This document shows, one piece after another, positions 8,110 to 18,883 of a stretch of DNA of 64,000 nt. Where the stretch lies: assembly GCF_001613045.1 (NCBI RefSeq), contig NZ_BDBP01000001.1:146326-210325 (forward strand), read 5' to 3'. This DNA comes from Nocardia lijiangensis NBRC 108240 (GTDB lineage: Bacteria; Actinomycetota; Actinomycetes; Mycobacteriales; Mycobacteriaceae). The notes below the pieces were generated by a model, which worked only from the letters and a program-made list of their open reading frames with translations, did not search any database and had not been told where the DNA came from. Positions within the stretch are counted from its first letter, which is position 1; each line of letters opens with the position of its first letter. A program made the position numbers and the translations under genes.

Positions 8110-8571
8110 TCACTCCACCTCGACCCTCAACCTGAATTTCTGCGCGGGCTCGACACCGTGCTCCCACGGGCGCGCGTACTCCAGTGCAAGCTCGGTGACG
8201 CCCGCGGCATTCCCGACGAAAGTCCACACCGCGCTGCCGCCGGAGCCGGGTGCGATCGGCCGGTCGGGATCCGGGCGGAAATCCGGCTCGCCCTCGGGCC
8301 GCAGCACGTTCTGGTCCAAGGCAGCGAGCCGCCAGCCGTACCCGGTCGACGGGTTGGCGGCCAGCGTCACGATCAACTGCTGCCCGGTGCGTAGCGAGCG
8401 GTTCTGCCCGTTGTCCGCCTCGGTCACGTCCACGGCATCTCCCGAAGGTTCGACATTCCCGGTCGGCTCGGCGTTCGTGGACGTGGCGGGCGGGTGTCCC
8501 TCGTGACCGTCGTCGGTCCCGCACGCGGCGACCATGACTCCGAGCAGCAACACAACCAGGGACTTCCGCAC
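8110..8571 (-). CDS. Lipoprotein with chagasin-like (I42) protease-inhibitor domain
   Basis: A 153-residue protein. GTG at 8571 is preceded by GGAGG at 5 nt. The signal peptide is MRKSLVVLLLGVMVAAC with lipobox VAAC, followed by a Ser/Thr/Pro-rich linker. The C-terminal 100 residues carry the three loops of chagasin-type cysteine-protease inhibitors: NPSTGYGW (NPTTGY-type), a glycine loop GSGGSAVWTF, and ARPWE (RPW). In family members these loops block papain-like proteases. It would sit on the outer face of the membrane. Coupled to the PTH2-like gene downstream. Confidence 0.8.
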   Translation of the reverse strand: MRKSLVVLLLGVMVAACGTDDGHEGHPPATSTNAEPTGNVEPSGDAVDVTEADNGQNRSLRTGQQLIVTLAANPSTGYGWRLAALDQNVLRPEGEPDFRPDPDRPIAPGSGGSAVWTFVGNAAGVTELALEYARPWEHGVEPAQKFRLRVEVE

Positions 8572-8689
8572 CGGATCCTCCGATCGCCGAATGAACACTC
8601 TCCGCGCTCAGCCTAATCGGCGCCGCCGAATGCAGTCCGCGCCCGGCCGGAGCGACACTGCTACCGCGAAAAACGTTGCGCCGCGCGGA

Positions 8690-9949
<1,260 letters not shown>

Positions 9950-9969
9950 TTACTTCCTCATCAAACGAG

Positions 9970-9999
9970 TGTGCACCCGCTGAGACCAACGGGTGCACA
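9970..9999 (-). terminator. Hairpin terminator between ctaD and serB
   Basis: Perfect 10-bp stem TGTGCACCCG / CGGGTGCACA with a 10-nt loop, beginning 17 nt downstream of the ctaD stop. A short T-containing stretch follows on the minus strand. Confidence 0.6.
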
Positions 10000-10015
10000 T
10001 TCGTCGTGTTGCATG

Positions 10016-11758
10016 CTAGTGCTTTGCCAGCTCGCCCTCGTGGACGGCGGTGGCGTGCTTGCCGGAGCCCCAGCCCACGTGCGCCTCGGCGCGCATGCGC
10101 TCCACCATGTGCGGGTAGTGCAGCTCGAACGCGGGACGCTCGGAACGGATGCGCGGCAGCTCGTAGAAGTTGTGCCGTGGCGGCGGGCAGGTGGTGGCCC
10201 ACTCCAGCGAGTTGCCGTAGCCCCACGGGTCGTCCACCGTCACGACCTCGCCGTAGCGGTAGCTCTTGAAGACGTTCCAGAGGAACGGCAGCATCGAGGC
10301 GCCGAGGACGAACGCGCCGATCGTGGAGATGGTGTTCAGCGCGGTGAAGCCGTCCGAGGGCAGGTAGTCGGCGTACCGGCGCGGCATGCCCTCGTTACCC
10401 AGCCAGTGCTGCACGAGGAACGTGGTGTGGAAGCCGACGAAGGTGGCCCAGAAGTGCCACTTGGCCAGGCGCTCGTCGACCATGCGGCCGGTCATCTTCG
10501 GGAACCAGAAGTAGATGCCCGCGAAGGTGGCGAACACGATGGTGCCGAAGAGCACGTAGTGGAAGTGCGCGACCACGAAGTAGGTGTCGGACACGTGGAA
10601 GTCCATCGGCGGCGAGGCCAGGATGACACCCGACAGACCACCGAAGAGGAAGGTCACGAGGAAGCCGATCGACCACAGCATCGGCGACTCGAAGGTCAGC
10701 TGACCGCGCCACATCGTGCCGATCCAGTTGAAGAACTTCACGCCGGTGGGCACCGCGATGAGGAAGGTCATGAACGAGAAGTACGGCAGCAGCACGGCGC
10801 CGGTCGCGTACATGTGGTGCGCCCACACCGCGATGGACAGCGCGGCAATGCCGAGGGTCGCGTACACCAGGGTGGTGTAACCGAAGATCGGCTTGCGGCT
10901 GAACACCGGGAAGATCTCCGAGACGATGCCGAAGAACGGCAGCGCGATGATGTAGACCTCGGGGTGACCGAAGAACCAGAACAGGTGCTGGTAGAGCAGG
11001 ATGCCGCCGGTGGCCGGGTCGTAGATGTGCCCGCCGAGGTGGCGGTCGTAGGCCAGGCCGAACAGCGCCGCGGTGAGCAGCGGGAAGGCGAGCAGGACCA
11101 GGACGCTGGTGACGGCGATGTTCCAGGTGAAGATCGGCATCCGGAACATGGTCATGCCGGGCGCGCGGAGGCAGACCACGGTGGTCAGCATGTTCACGCC
11201 ACCGAGGATGGTGCCGAGACCCGAGACGGCGAGGCCGAGGATCCACAGGTCGGTGCCGACGCCGGGCGAGTGCAGGATGTCGGTCAGCGGGACGTAGGCG
11301 GTCCAGCCGAAGTCGGCCGCGCCGCCCGGGGTGATGAAGCCCGCGGTCGCCATCGAGCCGCCGAACAGGTACAGCCAGTAGCTGAAGGCGTTCAGGCGCG
11401 GGAAGGCGACGTCAGGGGCGCCGATCTGCAGCGGCAGGACGATGTTGGCGAAGCCGAACACGATCGCGGTCGCGTAGAACAGCAGCATGATCGTGCCGTG
11501 CATGGTGAACAGCTGGTTGAACTGTTCCGGGGAGAGGAACTGCAGGCCGGGGCGCGCCAGCTCGGCACGCATCAGCAGCGCCATCAGACCGCCGACCATG
11601 AAGAAGCTGATCGCCGTCACCAGGTACATGGTGCCGAGCACCTTGGGGTCCGTGGTGGTGACCATCTTGTAGAGGAAAGAACCCTTGGGTCCGGTCCGAG
11701 CCGGATACGGTCGAGTCGCTTCCAACTGAGGGACTGGTCTGGGCTCTACCGCAGTCAC
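10016..11758 (-). CDS. ctaD: Cytochrome c oxidase subunit I (aa3-type)
   Basis: A 580-residue integral membrane protein (12 helices expected), the catalytic subunit that reduces oxygen and pumps protons. Visible ligands: low-spin heme histidine in FTMHGTIML; the CuB His-Tyr pair in [11 protein letters not shown]; the two histidines of WAHHMYATG; and the heme pair in [13 protein letters not shown] at 11758 follows AGGAGG at 4-5 nt, while the upstream open frame is low-complexity and rejected. It is monocistronic here, as in M. tuberculosis Rv3043c, with the other oxidase subunits encoded elsewhere. Confidence 0.96.
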   Translation of the reverse strand: MTAVEPRPVPQLEATRPYPARTGPKGSFLYKMVTTTDPKVLGTMYLVTAISFFMVGGLMALLMRAELARPGLQFLSPEQFNQLFTMHGTIMLLFYATAIVFGFANIVLPLQIGAPDVAFPRLNAFSYWLYLFGGSMATAGFITPGGAADFGWTAYVPLTDILHSPGVGTDLWILGLAVSGLGTILGGVNMLTTVVCLRAPGMTMFRMPIFTWNIAVTSVLVLLAFPLLTAALFGLAYDRHLGGHIYDPATGGILLYQHLFWFFGHPEVYIIALPFFGIVSEIFPVFSRKPIFGYTTLVYATLGIAALSIAVWAHHMYATGAVLLPYFSFMTFLIAVPTGVKFFNWIGTMWRGQLTFESPMLWSIGFLVTFLFGGLSGVILASPPMDFHVSDTYFVVAHFHYVLFGTIVFATFAGIYFWFPKMTGRMVDERLAKWHFWATFVGFHTTFLVQHWLGNEGMPRRYADYLPSDGFTALNTISTIGAFVLGASMLPFLWNVFKSYRYGEVVTVDDPWGYGNSLEWATTCPPPRHNFYELPRIRSERPAFELHYPHMVERMRAEAHVGWGSGKHATAVHEGELAKH

Positions 11759-12031
11759 TGATCCTCCTGAAGATGCCTTTAGGTCGCTCCGCGAGCTCCG
11801 CTGCTCGCCTTCATCCCGTTCCCGAGACAGCGGACAGTTCGCTTGCGCTCCTGAGATCGTAAACGGTGCCGTCACGGCGGACAGCACGGGTCCTACTCTG
11901 CGTCGTATTTCGTTGGTCACCGGTCATCCGGCGTCCATCTCCCGATATCCCGTGTGGCACGCCGATGAGTTCCCGGCGCGGCGGGCGTCTTTATCCATGA
12001 CAACCGTTCGTCACCTGCGAGGAGACCGCTC

Positions 12032-12829
12032 ATGACCACCCCGAAGCCGGGCGACCCCGTCTGGGTCGACCTCTACACCGCCGATCCCGAACGCAGCATC
12101 GCCTTCTACGGCGAGCTGTTCGGCTGGACCGTCGACCGCGCAGGCGCGGAATTCGGCGGCTACCTCACCTTCCGTAAGGACGGCAAGGCCGTCGCGGGCG
12201 GGATGGGCCGGATGGACGACGGCGACACCGGACCGGATCGGTGGACCGTCTACCTGTCCGCACCGGACGCCAGGACCACCGCAGCGGCCGCGACCGCGCA
12301 CGGCGGGTCCGTGCTCGCGGAGCCGATGGACGTGGGCGATCTGGGCGTGATGGCGGTGCTCGCCGATCCGGGCGGCGCGGCCTTCGGAATCTGGCAGGCG
12401 GGCACGTTCGGCGGACTCGAGACCGAGGCCATCGTCGAGGGCGGCCAGTGGCGCAATCACGCGGGCGCGCCGTCCTGGTTCGAGCTGCACACCAGAACTT
12501 ATGAGGCGTCTCTTGCGTTCTATCGCGACGTGCTCGGCTGGTCCGACACCTTCGAGATGCCCGGCGCACCGGACTTCCGCTACACCACCATCCACGCGAC
12601 CAGCCCGATGCTCGGCGGTGTGATGGACGCCTCGGACTTCCTGCCCGCGGGCGCGCCTGCGGGCTGGAGCGTGTACTTCGGCGCCGACGACGTGGACAAG
12701 GCGGTCGCACAAGCGGTCGCACTCGGCGGCAAGATCGTGTCGGAGGCCCAGGACACCCCGTACGGACGGATGGCCACCGTCGCCGATCCGACCGGCGCGA
12801 TCTTCCATCTCGGCGGCGACGTCGCCTGA
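12032..12829 (+). CDS. Two-domain glyoxalase/bleomycin-resistance (VOC) protein
   Basis: A 265-residue protein with two VOC modules: residues 1-120 (PVWVDLYTADPERSIAFYGELFGW) and 130-262 (PSWFELHTRTYEASLAFYRDVLGW). Each starts with the beta-alpha-beta-beta-beta pattern, and LADPGGAAFGIWQAG and VADPTGAIFHLGG are the closing strands. VOC proteins bind metal and act as lyases, isomerases or drug-binding proteins; the substrate here is unknown. A clear GAGGAG lies 8 nt before the ATG. A GC hairpin (12852-12871) follows the gene. Confidence 0.85.
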   Translation: MTTPKPGDPVWVDLYTADPERSIAFYGELFGWTVDRAGAEFGGYLTFRKDGKAVAGGMGRMDDGDTGPDRWTVYLSAPDARTTAAAATAHGGSVLAEPMDVGDLGVMAVLADPGGAAFGIWQAGTFGGLETEAIVEGGQWRNHAGAPSWFELHTRTYEASLAFYRDVLGWSDTFEMPGAPDFRYTTIHATSPMLGGVMDASDFLPAGAPAGWSVYFGADDVDKAVAQAVALGGKIVSEAQDTPYGRMATVADPTGAIFHLGGDVA

Positions 12830-12851
12830 GGTAGCGAGTTCGTTCACCGAC

Positions 12852-12871
12852 GCGCGGGCCGCCACCCGCGC
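12852..12871 (+). terminator. GC hairpin after the VOC gene
   Basis: Stem GCGCGGG / CCCGCGC with a 6-nt loop, 22 nt downstream of the stop codon. Confidence 0.45.
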
Positions 12872-12908
12872 CTCGGTGGCGGCGCCGGACGCCTGTACCC
12901 TCTCCGGC

Positions 12909-13997
12909 ATGCCGGTGAGCGCCCTCGATCGCACCCGAAATCGCGTTGTCGCCACCCGTTACGGCGCTGTCGTCATCCGTAACGGCACAGTCGCCGTCGC
13001 GGCCGTCTGCGCCGCCCTGCTGGTCGGCTGCGGTAGCCAGACCGACGACGCGAGTTCGATCATCCGCACCACCACCAACATCGCCGGCGCGGGCGTCATC
13101 GGCCTGGAGCGCGACACGACGCGGGCCTGCGCCCTGCCCAGCGCACCCGATCAGCCCTCGGGAACGCACAGCGTCACCCACGCCGCCGGAGTCTCCGAGG
13201 TGCCCGCCGATCCGCAGCGCATCGTCGTGCTGAGCACCTCCGCGCTCGACGCCACCTGTGCGCTCGGCCTGTGGGAGCGCGTCGTCGGCGCGGTGACCGT
13301 GGACGGCGAGCGTCCGCAGCCCGACTTCCTCGGCACCGGCGTGCTGAAGATCCCGAGCGTCGGCACCGCCGCGGCGCCCGACCTCGCCAAGATCGCGGAA
13401 CTGCGCCCCGACGTCATCATCGGCGAACAACCCTCGGGCGCGGCCACTTTCGACGCGCTGAAGGCCATCGCGCCGACCGTGCTCGTCGGCGCGCCCAGCG
13501 GCTGGCAGGCCGAGTTCAGTGCCTTCGCCGCGGGTCTCGACCGGCGCGGCGCGGCGACCACGGCGCTGGCGAACTACCGCGCCGAGGCCGCGGGCACCGG
13601 GGCCGTGATCGCCGCCAATCAGAGTCAGGCGTCGGTCGTTCGCTTCACCGGCGACGCCGTCCAGGTCCAGGGCTCCGACAGCTTCGCGGGCCAGGTCCTG
13701 GCCGATGCGGGCGTCCAGCGGCCCACCGCTCAGCGCAGCGCCTCCTTCGACGTCGCCCCTGAGGATTTCGACACCCGAGCCGAAGGGGACATCATCTATG
13801 TCGTCCTGGCCGGTGCATCCGGGAAGGAGCAGGGCGAGCAGGTGATGCGCGGCGACGAGTGGAAGGAGCTCAGCGCCGCGAGCGACCACCGCGTCTTCGC
13901 CGTCGAGGACAGCGTCTGGCACGGAGACGGACTCACCGCCGCCCGCGCACTGCTCATCGATCTGCAGAAGACGCTCAACGGGTACGTCACCGACTGA
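12909..13997 (+). CDS. fecB: Iron-siderophore-type ABC substrate-binding lipoprotein (FecB-like)
   Basis: A 362-residue protein. The signal sequence ends in lipobox LVGC (about residue 42). The mature part has the Peripla_BP_2 fold: QRIVVLSTSALDATCALGLWERVVGAV, IPSVGTAAAPDLAKIAELRPDVIIG, and SVWHGDGLTAARALLIDLQ at the end. It should capture a ferric-siderophore or heme outside the membrane; no permease or ATPase is adjacent. Position after ctaD equals Rv3044 (fecB). The ATG has no ribosome site but TACCCT exactly 7 nt upstream, suggesting a leaderless mRNA. Confidence 0.85.
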   Translation: MPVSALDRTRNRVVATRYGAVVIRNGTVAVAAVCAALLVGCGSQTDDASSIIRTTTNIAGAGVIGLERDTTRACALPSAPDQPSGTHSVTHAAGVSEVPADPQRIVVLSTSALDATCALGLWERVVGAVTVDGERPQPDFLGTGVLKIPSVGTAAAPDLAKIAELRPDVIIGEQPSGAATFDALKAIAPTVLVGAPSGWQAEFSAFAAGLDRRGAATTALANYRAEAAGTGAVIAANQSQASVVRFTGDAVQVQGSDSFAGQVLADAGVQRPTAQRSASFDVAPEDFDTRAEGDIIYVVLAGASGKEQGEQVMRGDEWKELSAASDHRVFAVEDSVWHGDGLTAARALLIDLQKTLNGYVTD

Positions 13998-14238
13998 GGA
14001 CACGGCCAACCCTCGGGTCCGCCTGCCACAACACCTTCGGCGGCCCCTGACCGTTCGCACTGGGCATTCGTCCACCTCTTGCGCGCGAATCCCCAAGTCC
14101 ACGACACGAATTCGGTTCACACGCGACACGCTGGCGATGACCGGGCGTGCCGCTTTTCCCGATGGCATAAGCCAGCCGTCCGCGACTAATCTCCGAACAC
14201 GTTTTCGAGCAACAACTACGCGGGAGGAGTAGTCGACG

Positions 14239-14556
14239 ATGAGCGAATGCGGAGGATCTCTGGACCGGCGCATCACCCGAATGGAGGACTGGATCGAGGT
14301 CAGGAGGCAGCTCGAACTCGAGTCGTGGAGCCGATTGCTCCAGCGACTCGAGATAGCAGTCGAGCACGCCGACTCCCGGATGGTGCTGGTACAGGAGAGT
14401 CAAGAGGGGGCCGACAAGAACGTCGCGGCGCTGACGGAGAGCCACGGTCAGGTGATTCGGCGACTCGACACGGTCGAATCCACCCTCACCACACTGAGTT
14501 CCGAGGTCGGCAGGCTGGTCCACCTGCTCACCCAGAAGGAACACGATCGGGCATGA
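14239..14556 (+). CDS. Predicted coiled-coil protein, first gene of a pair
   Basis: A 105-residue soluble protein rich in Glu, Arg, Leu and Gln with no signal or membrane segment. Heptad-like leucine/valine spacing runs through most of it (LQRLEIAVEHADSRMVLV; VIRRLDTVESTLTTLSSEV). Long, wholly helical character suggests oligomerisation. GGGAGGAG lies about 12 nt before the ATG. The stop overlaps the next start as ATGA, so both proteins are probably made in fixed ratio. I recognise no family. Confidence 0.7.
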   Translation: MSECGGSLDRRITRMEDWIEVRRQLELESWSRLLQRLEIAVEHADSRMVLVQESQEGADKNVAALTESHGQVIRRLDTVESTLTTLSSEVGRLVHLLTQKEHDRA

Positions 14557-15083
14557 CGTACGGGAACAACGTCGAAGGCCGGCTGGTCGCGCTCGAACGC
14601 TGGCAGAGCGTTCAGATCATCCGCGATACTGTCATGGTGACCGAGTTCAACTCGAAGTTGGCAACGATCAATACGAACGTCCTCGCCGCGCACAGGGCGG
14701 TGACCAATCTTCGCGGTGACATCGGCGACGTCGAGAAGCGTTCGGTGATCTCTCGGCTCATCTCGGCGGACGTCGAGATGAAGAGCTTCCGTCGCGAGAT
14801 GTCGGAGGAGATCGGCTCGCTGAAGTCGGATGTCAGCGAGCTCAAGGGGAGAGTCGGCACGCTGGAGGCCGACGTCGCCACACTCAAGACGGACGTCGCG
14901 ATACTCAAGACCGATATGGCGGTGGTGAAGGCCAAGGTCAGCGCGCTCGAGACCGACGTGCGGATCCTCAAAGCCGATGTCGCCGAGCTGAAATCCGACG
15001 TCGCCGAGCTCAAGACCGAGGTTGCCACCTTGAACGTCGGTGTCGGCCAGATTCTGCAGTTACTGCGGGAGGGCAGGCGGTAG
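14553..15083 (+). CDS. Long coiled-coil protein with about 11 heptads, second gene of a pair
   Basis: A 176-residue protein starting at the ATG that overlaps the upstream stop by 4 nt. Residues 1-80 are mixed helical and polar. From residue 90 to about 166 there are eleven consecutive heptads of the form L-K-x-D-V-x-x (LKSDVSE, LEADVAT, LKTDVAI, LKADVAE, LKSDVAE and so on), an exceptionally regular coiled coil with a and d positions Leu/Val. The corresponding DNA is internally repetitive. No signal peptide or membrane span. Function unknown; it may pair with the 105-residue partner as a scaffold or filament. Confidence 0.75.
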   Translation: MTYGNNVEGRLVALERWQSVQIIRDTVMVTEFNSKLATINTNVLAAHRAVTNLRGDIGDVEKRSVISRLISADVEMKSFRREMSEEIGSLKSDVSELKGRVGTLEADVATLKTDVAILKTDMAVVKAKVSALETDVRILKADVAELKSDVAELKTEVATLNVGVGQILQLLREGRR

Positions 15084-15101
15084 ATCCGTCGAAAGAGCGA
15101 C

Positions 15102-15130
15102 CCCGCCGTCGCGAAATTCGCGGCGGCGGG
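15102..15130 (+). terminator. Hairpin terminator of the coiled-coil operon
   Basis: A 14-bp stem (CCCGCCGTCGCGAA with TTCGCGGCGGCGGG, one G-U pair) and a minimal loop, 18 nt after the stop codon. Confidence 0.6.
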
Positions 15131-15154
15131 CTTGGGCGGAGCAGTTCGCATCCG

Positions 15155-15292
15155 TCAGCCGAACTGCGCGAGAACCGCCGCGACAACCTCCTCGACAACC
15201 TGCTGGTCGTCGCCGATCACGGTCACCGTCGGTATCCCCGACACGGGCTCCCGCCGGACGGAGCGCTCACGCAGAGCCGGGAAATCCGCTGC
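15155..15292 (-). pseudogene. C-terminal remnant of a DUF3558-like lipoprotein gene
   Basis: On the minus strand a 45-codon frame ends IPTVTVIGDDQQVVEEVVAA then VLAQFG and stop. This matches in pattern the C-termini of the three lipoproteins at 17.8-21 kb (for example LPVVNVFGRDAAVVEEVLRR then AVALFPAA). Upstream the frame is closed by a TGA, and there is no signal peptide or start in range. It is best read as a leftover of another family member in the opposite orientation. Confidence 0.5.
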
Positions 15293-15376
15293 TCACAGCG
15301 GACTCCCAGCGATGTCCCAGGGCTGTCCGAGCACCGCCCCATACCTTCGCTGTCGACGAACGAGCAGAGGAGAAGC

Positions 15377-16288
15377 GTGGTGGATAGGAATGGTGAGGTG
15401 CACGAGCACGATCTCGGTCTGGCGCACGACCTGCGGGTCATGTCGCGGCAACGGGCGCTGACCTTTCTCGGGATCGCGGGGGCGGCGACGGCCGCGAGTG
15501 CCTGCGCGACGGCGGCGCAGACCGGCACATCGAGCACAACGAGTACGACGAGCGCGGCCGCCAGCACCACTGGCGCGGTGGGCGCGGCGCCGCAGGAGAC
15601 GGCAGGCCCGTACCCGGGCGACGGCTCGAACGGACCCAACGTCCTCATCGAGTCCGGCGTGGTCCGCTCCGACGTCACCACCAGCTTCGGCTCGTATTCC
15701 GGTGTCGCGGAGGGTGTTCCGATGACGCTGAAGCTCTCGCTGCAAGATCTCACGAAGAACGGCGCCGCGGGCTCCGGCATGGCCGTCTACGTCTGGCACT
15801 GCGATCGGTCCGGCGCGTACTCGCTCTACAGCCCGGGCGTCACCGACCAGAATTATCTGCGCGGCGTTCAGGTCGCCGACTCGACCGGAACGGTGACCTT
15901 CACCTCGATCTTCCCGGCCTGCTACTCGGGCCGCTGGCCGCACATCCACTTCGAGGTCTACGACTCGCTGGAGACCGCGGTCGCGGGCAGCAACGCCCGC
16001 CTCACCTCGCAGATCGCCCTCCCCCAGGACGCGTGCGAGGCCGTCTTCGCGCACGACTCCGGCTACGCCCAGAGCATCGGCAACATGTCCGGCGTCTCGC
16101 TCGCCTCGGACAACGTGTTCGGCGACGGCTGGGATGCCGAGTTGGCCACCGTCACCGGAACACCCGCCTCCGGCCTCACGGTCGCACTCACCATCGGCGT
16201 CGCCGCGAAATCCGAGAACGCTTCCCCCGGAGGCGGTTTCGGCCCGCCGCCCGGTGGCCGACCCGGCGGTCCGCCGCCCGGCCGCTGA
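15377..16288 (+). CDS. Secreted intradiol-dioxygenase-like protein
   Basis: A 303-residue protein. It has an N-terminal cytoplasmic stretch, then a Tat-like/lipid-anchor region (SRQRALTFLGIAGAATAASAC), a Ser/Thr-rich linker, and an intradiol ring-cleavage fold: PQETAGPYPGD, MAVYVWHCDRSGAYSLYS, then FPACYSGRWPHIHFEVY. The Tyr residues and the HxH pair are the expected ferric-iron ligands of the protocatechuate dioxygenase family. The C-terminus is a Gly/Pro tail (GGFGPPPGGRPGG). Exported members of this family are widespread and mostly of unknown substrate. GTG start with GAGGAG upstream. Confidence 0.85.
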   Translation: MVDRNGEVHEHDLGLAHDLRVMSRQRALTFLGIAGAATAASACATAAQTGTSSTTSTTSAAASTTGAVGAAPQETAGPYPGDGSNGPNVLIESGVVRSDVTTSFGSYSGVAEGVPMTLKLSLQDLTKNGAAGSGMAVYVWHCDRSGAYSLYSPGVTDQNYLRGVQVADSTGTVTFTSIFPACYSGRWPHIHFEVYDSLETAVAGSNARLTSQIALPQDACEAVFAHDSGYAQSIGNMSGVSLASDNVFGDGWDAELATVTGTPASGLTVALTIGVAAKSENASPGGGFGPPPGGRPGGPPPGR

Positions 16289-16336
16289 GCCGCGAGCTCG
16301 GAAACCAGCTGAGCCGCGCGAACCTGGAAACGACGC

Positions 16337-16360
16337 GGGGCCCCGCATCGGCGGGGCCCC
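16337..16360. terminator. Bidirectional terminator between dioxygenase-like gene and nrdF
   Basis: Perfect 10-bp stem GGGGCCCCGC / GCGGGGCCCC with a 4-nt loop, placed between two convergent genes. Confidence 0.7.
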
Positions 16361-16377
16361 GGGTCACGCGTGGACGC

Positions 16378-17373
<996 letters not shown>

Positions 17374-17394
17374 TCACGGAGTTCCTACTACCGA

Positions 17395-17442
17395 ACACTA
17401 CTCCTAGTGGCTCAGAACTCCATGCAGCACAACACCTTGTGT
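17395..17442. promoter_or_regulatory. Pair of NrdR-type boxes upstream of nrdF
   Basis: Box 1 at 17395-17410 is ACACTACTCCTAGTGG and box 2 at 17427-17442 is GCACAACACCTTGTGT. Both resemble the ACAC...GTGT palindrome bound by the repressor NrdR. Centre-to-centre spacing is 32 bp, about three helical turns, as is usual for paired NrdR boxes. Confidence 0.8.
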
Positions 17443-17554
17443 CACTGCGGCGCACGTCACGGACGATCGTTCGCCGTGGGACCACCGCGTGCGGCACCTA
17501 TTGTGCGGCACAGCCTCGCGCGCGACCGCACGGGTACCGGACCAGCGCCGATCG

Positions 17555-17587
17555 ATCGCCAGCAGTTAGCCATCGCCAGCAGTTAGC
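17555..17587. repeat. Tandem 16-bp duplication
   Basis: ATCGCCAGCAGTTAGC occurs at 17555-17570 and again at 17572-17587, separated by one base. No function is evident. Confidence 0.7.
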
Positions 17588-17795
17588 GGGCGGCGCCGCC
17601 CGCGGGAGGGACAGTGGTCGGCTCGTCGGCGACCGTTTGCCGGCCCGCACGCCGCCGACCGACATGGACCGCCCCACCGATCCGTCCGCGGTGCAGAACG
17701 CATCGAGGCCGTTTGCGGCGAGCGCGGCGAGCGGGCAGACTCCTGCACCGACCGGCACGTCGCATTCGGCGCGCCGACGGAGGGGGTTCGCTGTT

Positions 17796-18767
17796 TTGCG
17801 CAGATTCACCATGGCTGTTGCCGCCGTACTCGTCTTGCTGGGCGTCACGGCCTGTCAGGACGATCTACCGACCGCGCCTGCCGGTTCCAGCGGATACTGG
17901 TCCACCGCGCCGCAGACCGATGATCAGCGCTGGGAAGTGCTGCGCAAGGTCCGCGCGATCGATCCGTGCGCGCTCGTCCCGCGCATCGAACTGGCGAAGA
18001 TCGACACCGTGATCTGGGTGGACGTCCGCGAGCCCGACTGGTGCGAAGCGCAGATGGGTTCGACCGAATCCGGAAAAGGAACCGACCTGAGCTGGTCGCT
18101 GTTCGTCGCCCCCGGTGGTATCACACCGCACGAGAGCGGTCGGACGACGAAGATCGGCGCCATCACGGTCGGCACCGTCAGCGATCTCGACGCCAACCCG
18201 GACCACCAAGGCAAGCTCGTACAGCGCAATTGCACCGTGAGCGCGAGCTTCCCGTCGACCGCAGCCGTGATGCTCTTCGTCACGACCCCGCTGGGCACCG
18301 AGCCGTGCCCGGTCGGCGAGGCGGTTCTGCCGACCTTGTTCGCCCAGCTCGACAAAGAACCCGCGCACGGCACCTCGCCCGACACCCCCGGGACCGTCCT
18401 GCTCGGCCGCGACCCCTGCGCCGTGGCGAACGACCTCGGCGTCACCACGACGGTGACGGAACAGAGGGGATGGCGGTGCTCCTTCCGCTACCGCGACGAC
18501 GACATCGAGGTCGAGTACACCTACGAACAGGAGAAGCTGGTCGTCGAGGGCGAGCCGATCTTCACCATCAACGGGCATCCCGGGTACGGCGATCCGGACG
18601 CCACCGATTTCGCTTCGTACAACGCGATAGTGGGACCTGTCGTGCCGTCGCCCAAACCCGAGTCGTTCCTCGGACCGAACCTTCCGGTCGTCAACGTGTT
18701 CGGCCGGGACGCCGCGGTAGTGGAAGAGGTCCTGCGCCGCGCGGTCGCGTTGTTCCCTGCCGCGTGA
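17796..18767 (+). CDS. DUF3558-like six-cysteine lipoprotein, copy 1 of 3
   Basis: A 323-residue protein. TTG at 17796 is chosen because it supplies the two arginines before the hydrophobic stretch MAVAAVLVLLGVTAC (lipobox VTAC) and follows GGAGGGGG; ATG 17811 would remove them. The mature protein starts with YWSTAPQTDDQRWEVLRK, then two DPCA motifs (IDPCALVP, GRDPCAVA) and four further cysteines (DWC, RNC, EPC, WRC). This spacing is conserved in the next two genes, so three disulfides in an extracytoplasmic domain are likely. The IDPCAL motif resembles DUF3558 lipoproteins. Function unknown. Confidence 0.75.
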   Translation: MRRFTMAVAAVLVLLGVTACQDDLPTAPAGSSGYWSTAPQTDDQRWEVLRKVRAIDPCALVPRIELAKIDTVIWVDVREPDWCEAQMGSTESGKGTDLSWSLFVAPGGITPHESGRTTKIGAITVGTVSDLDANPDHQGKLVQRNCTVSASFPSTAAVMLFVTTPLGTEPCPVGEAVLPTLFAQLDKEPAHGTSPDTPGTVLLGRDPCAVANDLGVTTTVTEQRGWRCSFRYRDDDIEVEYTYEQEKLVVEGEPIFTINGHPGYGDPDATDFASYNAIVGPVVPSPKPESFLGPNLPVVNVFGRDAAVVEEVLRRAVALFPAA

Positions 18768-18883
18768 CGCCACCCGGCATTCGCTCCGTTTTGCCACATC
18801 GCGGCGATAGGGCACACTCGGCGGCGACAGTTCGCGGGAGCCGAGCCGTACCCACGCGGATCCGTTGTGACGAAGGGGGACTC

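Noticed and set aside
11759..11920. Longer N-terminus for CtaD
   Set aside because: Low-complexity, no ribosome site; GTG 11758 has an ideal AGGAGG.
17439..17795. N-terminal extension of the first lipoprotein to 442 residues
   Set aside because: It would bury the signal peptide and lipobox in the middle; the paralogues start at the signal peptide.
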